Origin: Actinopolymorpha pittospori
Lineage (GTDB): Bacteria > Actinomycetota > Actinomycetes > Propionibacteriales > Actinopolymorphaceae
Direction of reading: 5' to 3'
Length of the DNA: 64,000 nucleotides
Assembly (NCBI RefSeq): GCF_014873875.1
Contig: NZ_JADBEM010000001.1
Span: 9,114,001 to 9,178,000, forward strand
Shown: in pieces, positions 25,303 to 34,339 of the stretch
How the letters are laid out: the number at the start of each line of letters is the position of its first letter
Numbering within the stretch: position 1 is the first letter of the stretch
Translations under genes and position numbers: made by a program
Notes under the pieces: model-generated
What the model saw: only the letters and a program-made list of their open reading frames with translations
What the model was told of the DNA's origin: nothing
Database searches by the model: none

Positions 25303-26223
25303 GTAGCCGTACCGCCACCGCGCCGGCGCCGTCAGCGCCGACACCAGCGCCCGGTCCCGCGACGACAGGTGGCGGCGCCACGCCGTGTCCTCCCTTACCG
25401 TGACGACCCGGGAGGACGTGGACCACGGGTTGCCCGACACCGCGTGCGAACCCGTGAGCCTCGCCGTCCCGTCCACGCCGATCGGCAGGTCCCCACGATG
25501 GCCGACGAACGCGGCGATCCTCTCGAAGCAGCCGTGCGGCCTCGCGACGAAGTCCTCGTAGCGCACGCGCATCGTCGGCACGCCCTGCCGGGCGAGGACC
25601 GCGAGCGTGGCGTTCTCCGCCGTCCAGTGCAGGGCCGCGCGTCCCGGTGAGTACCTCGCCATCTCCTGCTCCACGCTCGTGCTGGTCGCCATCGGACGCG
25701 GAACGCGTTTGCCCCAGGAGTACGCCACGGCGCGGGGATCGCGGACCACGTGGACGACCCGCAGGCCCGTGCCGTACCGCTGGCGTAGACAGGCCGCGAG
25801 CGACGCGTGCTTGCTCGCGTCCACCACGACCGGGCACCCGCTCACCCGGGCGACCGCGCCGTAGAGCCGGTCGTACAGATCGGTGTAGCGCTCGACCCGG
25901 CGGACGAACTCCGGTGACCAGCGGCGGCTCAACAACGTCGGCACGAACCGCATCCGGTCCACTGACGCCTTGAGACGCAGGACCTCCCGGGCCCCGATCC
26001 GGGACCAGCCGCCGAACGCCTCCCGGCCGACGTCCCGCCAGAACACGCAGGCCTCGAACGGCGTCCCGCACCCGCACGCCTCGCCGTCGAGCAGGCCGCG
26101 CTGCCACATGTGGACCAGCTCGCCGGCCGAGCAGACGCCGGGCAGCTCACCGAGCAGCCGCTCGATGAGCGTCGACCCCGAACGGCCCATGCCGCCGACG
26201 TAGACCAGCCGAAACCCGCTCAC
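25300..26223 (-). CDS. Sulfotransferase family protein
   Basis: This 307-residue protein begins VSGFRLVYVGGMGRSGSTLIERLLG, with the PAPS 5'-phosphosulfate loop (SGSTLIERLL), and has the 3'-phosphate motif VVHVVRDPRAVAYSW. It should transfer sulfate from PAPS to an unidentified acceptor. GTG 26223 is chosen because the conserved P-loop strand starts at once; a longer reading to 26313 adds a poor stretch. A Cys/Gly-rich ACGCGTPFEACVFW segment near residue 60 may bind metal or form disulfides. Confidence 0.8.
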   Translation of the reverse strand: MSGFRLVYVGGMGRSGSTLIERLLGELPGVCSAGELVHMWQRGLLDGEACGCGTPFEACVFWRDVGREAFGGWSRIGAREVLRLKASVDRMRFVPTLLSRRWSPEFVRRVERYTDLYDRLYGAVARVSGCPVVVDASKHASLAACLRQRYGTGLRVVHVVRDPRAVAYSWGKRVPRPMATSTSVEQEMARYSPGRAALHWTAENATLAVLARQGVPTMRVRYEDFVARPHGCFERIAAFVGHRGDLPIGVDGTARLTGSHAVSGNPWSTSSRVVTVREDTAWRRHLSSRDRALVSALTAPARWRYGY

Positions 26224-26284
26224 GACACCCTCACGCGAAGACGTTCCACAGTTGAGCGAAGACCAGATGCAGCTGACGTGGAGG

Positions 26285-27547
26285 TCAGCCCCCAGCGGCG
26301 GGTGGACCGGCACGGATCGCCGCGTCGCGTCGGGACCGCACGTCCTCGACCAGATGTCGTACGACGCCGTTGAGTACGGCGACCGTGGGTACCGCGAACA
26401 GCGCGCCGACGATGCCGGCCAGGTATCCCCCGGCCGCGATCGCCAAGAGGATCGCGAGCGGATGCAGCCGAACGAACCTGCCCATCAGGAACGGTTGCAG
26501 CAGGTGCGCCTCGATCTGCTGGACGAGCAGGACGCCGGCCAGCATCAGCAACGCGATCAGCGGCCCCCGCGCGACGAGCGCGACCACGACGGCGACCGCC
26601 CCCGACAGCGTGGCACCCACGATCGGGATGAACGCGCCGAGGAACACCAGGACGCCGATGGCGAACGCGAACGGCACCCGGAGCACCACCGCGACGATCG
26701 TGATGCCCACCGCGTCCACCAGGGCCACCAGAACCGTCGCCCGGACGTACGCCGTCAGGGAGACCCAGCCCCGTCGGGCGGCACCGTCCGCGTCCTCCTG
26801 GGCCGCCCGCGGAAACAGGTGCAGCACGAAACGCCAGATCCGATTGCCCTGGAACAGGAAGAAGAACGTCGAGAAGAGCGCGATAAAGGTGCCGGCGACG
26901 ACGTGCGCGAGCGTCGTGGTGATCTGCAGCGCGCCCTGCGTCAGTTGGTTCGTCGAGAGGGCGCGCCGAAGCGACTGGATACTGCGGTTGATGTCCCCCT
27001 CGGAGACGTGGAAGGGGCCGCGAACCAGCCAGACCCGGATCTCCTCGACACCACCCACGACCTGCTTGGCCAGGCCGCGGTAGCCGAGCGCGATCTGCTG
27101 TCCCACCAGCGCCAGCAGGCCGAGGATCACCACGATCAGGAGGAGCAGCGTGAGCCCGGCGGCGATACTCCGCCGCACGCCCGCCCGTGCGAGCAGGTTC
27201 GTCAAGGGCTCGAGCAGCGCCGTGATCAGGATGGCGATGAGCACGGGGACGACGACCACGCCCAGCTTGATCAGCACATACGCGATCGCGAGAAGCGCGA
27301 TGGCCACCAGGATGAGCCGCCACGACCACTCACTGGCCACCAGCAGGCCGCGCGGCACCACGTCGGTACGGGTGGCCGCGCGCTGGACGTAGGACGGACT
27401 GGTCCGTGGTCGCGGCGGCGTGGGAGGGCTGCTGGGCTGCTCCTGCCCGGTCTCGGGACGGGGACGGCCACCGGGGCGCCACCGCAGCCGCCGGCGGAGT
27501 CCGGCGAGCCAGCCGCCCGGCGTACGTCCGCCGCCCCCGTTGATCAC
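26285..27547 (-). CDS. AI-2E family transporter/permease
   Basis: This 420-residue membrane protein has a Pro/Arg-rich cytosolic N-terminus (1-65) and about 7-8 TM helices in the family pattern: LLAIAYVLIKLGVVVVPVLIAILITALLEPL early, GVRRSIAAGL, and late PIVGATLSGAVAVVVAL and VLLVQQIEAHLLQPFLMG. Relatives transport autoinducer-2, Na+/H+ or unknown solutes; the label does not fix the substrate. The start is GTG 27547. Confidence 0.85.
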   Translation of the reverse strand: MINGGGGRTPGGWLAGLRRRLRWRPGGRPRPETGQEQPSSPPTPPRPRTSPSYVQRAATRTDVVPRGLLVASEWSWRLILVAIALLAIAYVLIKLGVVVVPVLIAILITALLEPLTNLLARAGVRRSIAAGLTLLLLIVVILGLLALVGQQIALGYRGLAKQVVGGVEEIRVWLVRGPFHVSEGDINRSIQSLRRALSTNQLTQGALQITTTLAHVVAGTFIALFSTFFFLFQGNRIWRFVLHLFPRAAQEDADGAARRGWVSLTAYVRATVLVALVDAVGITIVAVVLRVPFAFAIGVLVFLGAFIPIVGATLSGAVAVVVALVARGPLIALLMLAGVLLVQQIEAHLLQPFLMGRFVRLHPLAILLAIAAGGYLAGIVGALFAVPTVAVLNGVVRHLVEDVRSRRDAAIRAGPPAAGG

Positions 27548-27586
27548 ATAGTGGTCATACCCGGCGGAGGCGGCGACACTCTCGCC

Positions 27587-28570
27587 TCAGTCAGCCGACC
27601 AGTAGCGGTCCCCGCGCAGGATGAAACTGGCCGCTCCGACCATGCCGGCGCTCTGGTCCAGGACCGGCCGTTCGATCCGTGCCCTCCGCGTGAACTCCAT
27701 CCGCGCGTAGGTGCGCACCGTCCGCTCCAGCGGCTCGAACAGCAGCGGGCCCACCTGGGAGACGCCGCCACCGATCACGACGCGGTCGACGTCGCACAGC
27801 GCGATCGCGGACGCGATCCCGACTCCGAGCGCCCAGCCGGCGCGCTCGAAGGTCTCACGGGCGATCTTGTCGCCCGCACGGGCGTCCTCGGCGAGTTCAC
27901 GCACGTCGGCGGCGGGGTCGTCCGGCCGCCAGCCCTCCGCCCTGGACCACTCCACCAGGGCCGGACCGCGGGCGATCGCCTCGACACAGCCGCGTCCGCC
28001 GCAGCCGCACGCCGGACCGTTCGGGTCCGCGACCACGTGTCCCACGTGCCCGGCGTTGCCGCTGCCCCCGTCGATCAGCCGTCCGCCCAGGACCAGGCCG
28101 CCACCGACGCCGGTGGAGACGACCATTCCCAACATGTTCTCGACCCCGCGCCCGGCCCCACGCCAGTGCTCGGCCGCGACGACGGCGACCGCGTCGTTGT
28201 GCACCCGAACCGGTACGTCGGGGAACATCTCGGCGAGCCGCGCCCGCAGCGGGAACCCCCGCCAGGCCACGATGTTGACCGGCGAGACCTCGCCCGCGGG
28301 CCACCGCATCGGACCACCGCAGCCCACACCGACACCCTGCACGACCGGTCGCCCGGCCGCGTCCAGGACCTTCTCGCAGAGTCCGCGAAGGCGGTTCCAG
28401 ATCGCCTCGGCGTCGTCGTCTGGGCGCACGAGGGTGGGCGTGCGGTCGCTGACCAGGACCTGCCCCTCCGGGGCCACCACGCCCACGGCCATCTTCGTAC
28501 CACCGATGTCGACGGCGAGAACGGGCGCGTTGCTGCGGTCTGCCGGGCGTCCGGCTGCGAGGTCGGTCAT
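27587..28570 (-). CDS. ROK family sugar kinase/regulator-like protein
   Basis: This 327-residue protein has ATP-binding DIGGTKMAVG (21-30), the sugar-binding HNDAVAVVAAEHW and VSTGVGGGLVLGG, and the ROK zinc site GHVVADPNGPACGCGGRGCVEA. No DNA-binding domain precedes it, so it is a kinase rather than a ROK repressor; glucose or another hexose or N-acyl-hexosamine is the likely substrate. The start is ATG 28570. Confidence 0.87.
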   Translation of the reverse strand: MTDLAAGRPADRSNAPVLAVDIGGTKMAVGVVAPEGQVLVSDRTPTLVRPDDDAEAIWNRLRGLCEKVLDAAGRPVVQGVGVGCGGPMRWPAGEVSPVNIVAWRGFPLRARLAEMFPDVPVRVHNDAVAVVAAEHWRGAGRGVENMLGMVVSTGVGGGLVLGGRLIDGGSGNAGHVGHVVADPNGPACGCGGRGCVEAIARGPALVEWSRAEGWRPDDPAADVRELAEDARAGDKIARETFERAGWALGVGIASAIALCDVDRVVIGGGVSQVGPLLFEPLERTVRTYARMEFTRRARIERPVLDQSAGMVGAASFILRGDRYWSAD

Positions 28571-28657
28571 GCACGCATCTTGCCTGGTGCCTCACGATCG
28601 GCCTTCATGAGGACGAGAATTCGGCGAAGGACCGCATATCAGGAGGAAACTCTCCCC

Positions 28658-29578
28658 ATGCACTGGAGCGACGGCGACACCACGTCCGACCGATTCGACG
28701 TGGCCGAGGTGGGCGAGCCGCGACGGCGGAACGTCCCCCGCTGGCTGCGGTTCGGCCTGCTCGTGCTCGGCGCGATGGTCGTGGGCTGGCTGCTGTTGCA
28801 GCGACTCACCGCCGCGGACACCGGCGTCGAGGTGGCCGATCCGCGGTTCGACTCCAACTACGTCGTCCAGGTCGATCTCACCGTGACGAACCGGCTCGGC
28901 GACCCGCAGGTCCTCCTCGCGCCGAAGCCACCGAAGCTTCCCGGCCTCGAGTACGTCGGAATGTTTCGGGGCGAGCGCGTCACCGAGTACGGGGAGGATG
29001 GCTCCGCGGACGCGGTCCCGCTGGCCCCACACGGCCGTCGTACCCTCACCCTCGTCTGGAAGGTCCGCGACTGCGTTCCCGCGCTCGCCGCGGGCGGCCG
29101 GCAGGTCGTCGTACCCCTGGAGGTAGGACGGGCGATCGGCGCCAAAGCGACCCTGCAGGTGTCGACGGGTCGGCAGCGCGACCTGCTCCCTTCCGTCTGC
29201 GACACCTCGCCGACCACCGGGCAGCCACGCTTCGTCGCCTCCGAAAGCGACTCGGCCCCGGGCGAGAACTCGACCATCACCACGTTCGTCCGCGTCCAGA
29301 ACACCGGCGGCCGTCCGATCTCCTATCGCAGTACGGGCCTTCCCTCCGGGGCGGCGATCGACCTGACCCCACGGCTGCCCGACCGCTATGGGCCCGTACC
29401 GGTCGGGGACCAGCAGGCGGTCCTGCTCTCCTTCCGGTCCAACGACTGCCGGGTACCGGAGCAGGGTCCCGCCACGGTGGTCATGCGCTTCCGCAGCACC
29501 GGTTCGGACCGGGACGAGACCCTGGAGGTACGCCTCGCCGACAGCTGGGCGAACTTCCTCGGCGTGTGTACCCCCTGA
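28658..29578 (+). CDS. Hypothetical membrane-anchored extracytoplasmic protein
   Basis: This 306-residue protein starts at ATG 28658 behind AGGAGG. A charged N-terminus is followed by one TM helix (LRFGLLVLGAMVVGWLLLQRL, about 31-51); the rest is beta-rich with paired cysteines (RDCVPAL, PSVCDTS, NDCRVPE, LGVCTP) suggestive of exported, disulfide-bonded immunoglobulin-like domains. I do not recognise a family. It is convergent with the 940-residue AAA-like protein, 4 bp apart. Confidence 0.75.
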   Translation: MHWSDGDTTSDRFDVAEVGEPRRRNVPRWLRFGLLVLGAMVVGWLLLQRLTAADTGVEVADPRFDSNYVVQVDLTVTNRLGDPQVLLAPKPPKLPGLEYVGMFRGERVTEYGEDGSADAVPLAPHGRRTLTLVWKVRDCVPALAAGGRQVVVPLEVGRAIGAKATLQVSTGRQRDLLPSVCDTSPTTGQPRFVASESDSAPGENSTITTFVRVQNTGGRPISYRSTGLPSGAAIDLTPRLPDRYGPVPVGDQQAVLLSFRSNDCRVPEQGPATVVMRFRSTGSDRDETLEVRLADSWANFLGVCTP

Positions 29579-29582
29579 AGGC

Positions 29583-32405
29583 TCAGCTCGGGCGGCCGAA
29601 CCTCGACAGCAGACCGGGCCGGCTGGCCTCGTCGGAGTGCCGCGGTGGTGCGTCCGTGCCGAGGCGGGGCAGGTCGGACAGGTCCACCGTGGGCGCCGAC
29701 GTGCCGTTGGCCCTCCGCCGCGCGGAGTCGACGGTGAGGTCGGCGAGGTAGGCCGCGAGGCTCGCGTTGCGCAGCCGCCCGTCCGGCGGGGTGGCGGCGA
29801 GGAGGTCACCCGCGAGCCGTACGGCGTCCGGGGTCACCGTGACGCCGTGCCGCTCCACCGCCAGGTCGAAGAGCATGGCGAACTCCGCCGCCTCGAAGTC
29901 CCGGGTGCGGACGACGCGCCACCACGCCGCCAGCGCCGGGCTCGCGTCGACCAAGCGTCGGTATCCGTCCTGCGCGCCGAACGCGACGATCTGTACCTGG
30001 GCGCCGTGCACGCTGATCAGCCGGTGCAACTCCTGCGCGAGCGGACGGCCGACGGTCTCGTAGCTGACCAGTTGGTCCAGCCCGTCGATCGCGATCAGCC
30101 GCTCGCCGTCGCACCCCTCGACACGGTCCCGGAACTGCCCCACCGCCTGGGCAACGGCGAGCCGCGCGAACTGTTCGTGGTGGAGCCACACCGCGGTCCC
30201 GTCGAAGCCGCGCAGTGTCATCAGCCGGGCCAGCACGTCGACCGCGACGGGGCCGCCGACGTCGGGTGGGCCACTGATGAGCAGCCGAAGGTCCTGCGCC
30301 GGGATCTCCACCATCTCGCGCAGGACCGCGACCAGCGCGGGCTGCCCGACGATCCGGTCGATCATCGCGGTCGCCTGGGTCAACGCCGATGCCCGGCCGA
30401 AGGACCGCTCCGGCGCGAGCGTCTCCGCTCCCGCAGCCGCACCTGCGTCTGCGTCTGCAGCTGCGTCCGAGTCTGAGTCTGAGTCTGAGTCTGAGTCCGG
30501 TGCGGGTTCCGCCGCGGCTTCGTCCTCCGGGTGTTCGGCGACCGAGTGTTCTGCGTCTGGGTGTTCGGAGTCCGCCCCCTGGACCATCGGCTCGACGGGC
30601 GTCGGTGCCGCCACGTCGGCCGGTGCCTCAGCGGACGCCGGCTCCTCAGCAGGCACTGGTTCCTCGACAGGCGCCGGTTCGTCAGCGGTCGCCGGTTCCT
30701 CAGCAAACGCGGGATCCTCAGCGAACGCCGGATCCTCGGTCTCCGTCGAGGCAGACTCTGTCGACTGCTCGAGCGACGTCTCGCTGCTCCGCTCCGCCGC
30801 CTCGACGAGCTCTTCTCGCGATTCCTCGGGCTCTCCCTCGACCTGCGCCTCCGAGTCATCGGCAACCGGCTCGGGCTCGGCCGACCGTTCCGCCGGCTGT
30901 TCCGCCGATTGCTCAGGCGACTCCGCGGCGTGCGGTTCGGGCAGGTGCGGCACCGTCGGACGACCTGCCATCTCGGTCGGCCGCATCCAGCCGTTGTGCG
31001 CGCCGAACCGTCCCGCGCTGCCCTCGGCCAGCGCCACGTCCTCGGCCAGCGCCATCTCCTCGGCCAGCGCCACCTCTTCGGCCAGCGCCACCTCCTCTGC
31101 GACGTTCACCTCTCGCGCGAGGTCCGCCTCAGCCGCGGGTTCGGCCCCCGGGTCAGCCGCAGGCTCGAGTTCCGCGGGCTCGACGGGGGCACTCGCCTCC
31201 GCGTCGTCGGCGGGGTGCTCCTCGACCCCGGCCTCCGCGTCGACGCGGCCCTCCGGCGGGAACACGTCCTCCGCGGCGAGCCACCCCTGCATGGAGGTGG
31301 TCCCCGTGAGGGGGTGACGCACGCGGCGTACCCGGAACAACCGACGCACGTCGTCCTGGAACCCACCGACGGGAACCAGGCACGGTCCGGGTGTCCGCGA
31401 CTTGCCGGGCAGCCCCTGCACCGCACCGGTGAGACGTACGGCGAGGTCGAGCCAGGCTCGGGCGAGATCGAACTCACCGGCGACCAGTGCGCGCGCGAGC
31501 CAGGCCCGCAGGTGGCGCTGCCAGGCCCGCGCGTTCCACGATCGGATGTGCCCCGGCAGCCGGTCCTGCACCTGTCCGTACAGCTTGCCGCGAATGCCGA
31601 CGGCGAGTTCGGCGGGCGCGTCGGTCACACCCGCCTGGACCAACAACTGGATGAACGCCGTGATGACGTCGTCGCCGCCGGGAACGACGGCCGCGAGCTG
31701 TTCGTGAGCCGCGCTCCACCCGTCGACGATCCAGCTGAGATAACCCACCGGGCCGGTCAGTTCGGGCAACGAGCGCACCAGGTCGTCGCTCGCCGCGTCC
31801 GCCCAGCGCTCCTCCAGGCGCGTCCACTCCGAAGGGAGGTACGGGGTGGAAAGCGTCGCCTCGCGCAGGTCTGGATCGTCTGCCGCCTGCTCGAACAGTG
31901 TGAGCAGCGCCCGCCGTCGGACCTCCAGCGGATCGACCTCGGCCAGTTCCCGCAGGATGTCGACGGTGAGCTCCCAGGCGAGCTTGCGCAGGTCCCGGTC
32001 GTCGCCGGCAGCACGGAAGAGCTCACCGCCCGGCGGCCGCCAGGGCGAGGCCGGCGCCACCCAGCGAATCGTCGGGTCGAACAGCGCCGGGGTGGCCCGG
32101 TAGGCCGCGACCAGGTCCTCCTCGAGGCGTAGCGAGGAGCCACCCCGGACCGCGCCGTCGCCGCACAGGAAACCCACGATGCCCAGGACGTCGGCGACGA
32201 CCGCGGGTGCCGGCGTGCGCAGGAGGGGATGTCGGGCGAGGGTGAGTCGGACCGAGCGACGGTCGCGCGCCAACGCGTCGATGCGCGCGGCGAGTTCCTC
32301 GACCAGGCCGGCGGGTACCTGCCATCGGCCGTGGGAATAGAGATCGAGCACGGGCTCCTCGGTGAAGAGGAGGTCGAGAGCTCCGCGAAGCCGAGACTCA
32401 CTCAT
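29583..32405 (-). CDS. 940-residue protein: helical N-domain, acidic repeat linker, degenerate AAA-like C-domain
   Basis: ATG 32405 starts the conserved-looking N-terminal helical region (about 1-370). Residues about 400-670 are Glu/Ala/Pro/Ser-rich with repeats (EEVALA units, EEP/AFAE units, a run of DS dipeptides) and are probably disordered. The C-terminal part (about 690-890) has the order of an AAA+ module: IVGQPALVAVLREMV, a Walker-A-like ISGPPDVGGPV (about 710-720) and a Walker-B-like RLIAIDGLDQL. The Walker lysine is absent (GPPDVGG instead of GPPGTGK), so ATP hydrolysis is doubtful. I recognise no named family; the C-domain resembles CbxX/EccA-type AAA proteins in outline. Confidence 0.7.
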   Translation of the reverse strand: MSESRLRGALDLLFTEEPVLDLYSHGRWQVPAGLVEELAARIDALARDRRSVRLTLARHPLLRTPAPAVVADVLGIVGFLCGDGAVRGGSSLRLEEDLVAAYRATPALFDPTIRWVAPASPWRPPGGELFRAAGDDRDLRKLAWELTVDILRELAEVDPLEVRRRALLTLFEQAADDPDLREATLSTPYLPSEWTRLEERWADAASDDLVRSLPELTGPVGYLSWIVDGWSAAHEQLAAVVPGGDDVITAFIQLLVQAGVTDAPAELAVGIRGKLYGQVQDRLPGHIRSWNARAWQRHLRAWLARALVAGEFDLARAWLDLAVRLTGAVQGLPGKSRTPGPCLVPVGGFQDDVRRLFRVRRVRHPLTGTTSMQGWLAAEDVFPPEGRVDAEAGVEEHPADDAEASAPVEPAELEPAADPGAEPAAEADLAREVNVAEEVALAEEVALAEEMALAEDVALAEGSAGRFGAHNGWMRPTEMAGRPTVPHLPEPHAAESPEQSAEQPAERSAEPEPVADDSEAQVEGEPEESREELVEAAERSSETSLEQSTESASTETEDPAFAEDPAFAEEPATADEPAPVEEPVPAEEPASAEAPADVAAPTPVEPMVQGADSEHPDAEHSVAEHPEDEAAAEPAPDSDSDSDSDSDAAADADAGAAAGAETLAPERSFGRASALTQATAMIDRIVGQPALVAVLREMVEIPAQDLRLLISGPPDVGGPVAVDVLARLMTLRGFDGTAVWLHHEQFARLAVAQAVGQFRDRVEGCDGERLIAIDGLDQLVSYETVGRPLAQELHRLISVHGAQVQIVAFGAQDGYRRLVDASPALAAWWRVVRTRDFEAAEFAMLFDLAVERHGVTVTPDAVRLAGDLLAATPPDGRLRNASLAAYLADLTVDSARRRANGTSAPTVDLSDLPRLGTDAPPRHSDEASRPGLLSRFGRPS
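30465..30498. repeat. Hexanucleotide repeat encoding Asp-Ser dipeptides
   Basis: GAGTCT-type hexamers are repeated five to six times inside the 940-residue gene and encode alternating Asp and Ser on the minus strand. Copy-number change would alter the linker by two residues per unit without shifting the frame. Confidence 0.8.
31020..31098. repeat. 18-bp tandem repeats encoding EEVALA units
   Basis: About four to five near-identical 18-bp units (core GGCCAGCGCCACCTC on the plus strand) encode the repeated acidic EEVALA/EEMALA/EDVALA segment of the 940-residue protein. Confidence 0.8.
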
Positions 32406-32581
32406 GGCAAGGGTTCGTCCTTCACGCCTGCGGGGCGCATCGCGTCGTCGGGCGTCGTCGAGCGACCCACGGTCGGGACCGGGACCGCAGAACAGGGGCA
32501 GGAAGATCCCGCGCAGCCTAGCGGAGTGGATCAAGAAAGACACCGGCAAGATCACGTGCCGGGCACCCCGTCCGGGAGCAG

Positions 32582-32595
32582 GCTTGACATCTGGC
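32582..32595 (+). promoter_or_regulatory. 14-bp motif with -35-like hexamer (copy 1)
   Basis: GCTTGACATCTGGC occurs here, 21 bp before the GNAT start, and again exactly at 63341-63354, upstream of the deazaflavin-reductase gene. It contains TTGACA. No good -10 is seen at the usual distance in either place, so the meaning is uncertain. Confidence 0.35.
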
Positions 32596-32616
32596 CAGGT
32601 CGGGGAAAGTCGCAGG

Positions 32617-33441
32617 GTGACGAACCCCGCGCCCGGACCGGGACCGGTCACCGTCCGGCCGCTGGACCACCCGGCGGAGATGCGTGCGGCGGTCGACCTC
32701 TACCGAGACGTCCTCGGGCTCTCCCCCACCGACCCGGCCGTGAGTCCCCGCCTGTTGGTCGGGCTGCGCCGCAACGGCGGTTCGGTGATCGGCGCGTTCG
32801 CCGGCGCCGCTCGCGACTCCGGCGCCTCCCGCGGCGCGCTGGTCGGGTTCGCGTACGGATTCGTCGGCCGGGACGCCGCGACCGGCGAGGTCTACCACTA
32901 CTCGCAGAGCGCGGTCGTCGCCCACGACTGGCAGGGGCGAGGGGTCGGGCGGGCCCTGAAGTACGGCCAGCGCGACGTCGTCCTCGGTACGGGCCTCACC
33001 AGGATGCGGTGGTCCTACGACCCGGTGCGGGCGGGCAACGCGCACTTCAACCTCGACGTGTTGGGCGCCCGCGCCCGGTGGTTCGTCCCGAACCTCTACG
33101 GCGTCGACGACATGGGGCGCGACCGTGGGCAGCCCACCGACCGGCTGGTCGTGGAGTGGGACCTCGTGGGACCGCCGGACCCGGCCGCCGTCGAGGGCGT
33201 TCCGGCGCGCGTGCCCGGCTGGGGTGAGACGGTCCCCGCGGGCGCGGACCTGCTCCTCGGCATACCTCGGACCTGGCAGGTCGTGGCCGCCGATCCGGAG
33301 CGGGCGATCGCGGTCCGAGCGTCGGTACGGGAGGCGTTCGAGCCCGTGATGGCCGCCGGATACGTCGCCGTCTCCTGCCGGGTCGCGGAGCCGGGCGGGG
33401 ACGAGCCCGGCTCCGCGTACTACCGCCTGCGACTGGGGTGA
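32617..33441 (+). CDS. GNAT family N-acetyltransferase
   Basis: This 274-residue protein starts at GTG 32617. Acetyl-CoA-binding features are VVAHDWQGRGVGRALKYGQRD (motif A) followed by LTRMRWSYDPVRAGNAHFNLDVLGARARWFVPNLYG. This pattern is that of the predicted acetyltransferases of the COG3375 type. The substrate is unknown. It is divergent from the AAA-like gene and convergent with the LLM oxidoreductase. Confidence 0.75.
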   Translation: MTNPAPGPGPVTVRPLDHPAEMRAAVDLYRDVLGLSPTDPAVSPRLLVGLRRNGGSVIGAFAGAARDSGASRGALVGFAYGFVGRDAATGEVYHYSQSAVVAHDWQGRGVGRALKYGQRDVVLGTGLTRMRWSYDPVRAGNAHFNLDVLGARARWFVPNLYGVDDMGRDRGQPTDRLVVEWDLVGPPDPAAVEGVPARVPGWGETVPAGADLLLGIPRTWQVVAADPERAIAVRASVREAFEPVMAAGYVAVSCRVAEPGGDEPGSAYYRLRLG

Positions 33442-33448
33442 GGCGAAC

Positions 33449-34339
33449 TCAACCGATCGAGCGCAGCCGCGGCAGCAGCCCGGCGACCTTCTCCACCTGG
33501 CTCACCGCGTCGTCGCCGCGGACGACGTAGATCACTTCGCCGATGCCGATGCCGGCGTACTCCTCCGCTGACTTGACCAGCGTGTCCAGCTCGTCGCCGA
33601 CCCGGATCTGGACGGTACGCCGGATCTCGGCCGGGTCGCGTCCGACGTCGGCGCAGTGCTGGTCCAGCACACCGCAGAGGTCGGCCATCTCCTCCACCGA
33701 ACCGCCGGCGGCGTTCCAGGCGTCGGCGTACTTCGCCGTGATCCGCAGCGTGCGCTTACGCCCGCTGCCGCCGATCCACAGCGGCGGGCCGGGCTGCTGG
33801 ACCGGCTTGGGGTTCGCGAGCGCGTCGGTCAGGTGGTAGTACTCGCCGTGGAACGTCGTCGTCGGCTCGGTCCACAGCGACCGGATCACCTGGCACGCCT
33901 CCTCGAAGCGGTCCAGGCGCGCCCGAACACTGCCGAGGTCGATGTCGAGCATGGTGTGCTCGACCTCGGCCCAGGCCGCGCCGATGCCGAACTCCAGCCG
34001 CCCGCCGGACAGGTGGTCGACGGTGACCGCCATCTTCGCGAGTACGGCGGGGTGCCGGTAGGTCACACCGGTCACCATGCAGCCGATGCGGATCCGCTTG
34101 GTTCCCTCGGCCATCGCCGCGAGCAGTGTCCAGCCCTCGAACACGTCACCGCTCGGGTCGTCACTGCCGATCGACGCGAAGTGGTCGAAGTTCCAGCAGC
34201 TGTCGAAGCCGGCCTCGTCGGCCAGCCGCCACACGCCGCGCAGTTCGTCGATGGTGGTGTGTTGGGGCGCGAGTTTGATACCGATGCGCAGGCCCGCATC
34301 GGCAGCGCTTCCTGCGAGAGAAGTCATGCCGCCAGTCAT
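33449..34339 (-). CDS. LLM-class F420-dependent oxidoreductase
   Basis: This 296-residue TIM-barrel luciferase-like monooxygenase-family protein shows RIGIKLAPQHTTIDELRGVWRLADEAGFDSCWNFDHF, VTGVTYRHPAVLAKMAVTVDHLSGGRLEFGIGAAW and PPLWIGGSG. These match the F420-dependent class of actinobacteria. Its ATG (34339) overlaps the glmL-like stop by 4 bp; an internal ATG at 34327 is an alternative start. The substrate is unknown. Confidence 0.85.
   Translation of the reverse strand: MTGGMTSLAGSAADAGLRIGIKLAPQHTTIDELRGVWRLADEAGFDSCWNFDHFASIGSDDPSGDVFEGWTLLAAMAEGTKRIRIGCMVTGVTYRHPAVLAKMAVTVDHLSGGRLEFGIGAAWAEVEHTMLDIDLGSVRARLDRFEEACQVIRSLWTEPTTTFHGEYYHLTDALANPKPVQQPGPPLWIGGSGRKRTLRITAKYADAWNAAGGSVEEMADLCGVLDQHCADVGRDPAEIRRTVQIRVGDELDTLVKSAEEYAGIGIGEVIYVVRGDDAVSQVEKVAGLLPRLRSIG

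Noticed and set aside
26252..29578. A 1108-codon open frame on the plus strand across 26.3-29.6 kb
   Set aside because: Only its last 306 codons (from 28658) look like a protein; the rest is antisense to the AI-2E permease and ROK genes with Arg/Gln/Asp-rich nonsense composition.
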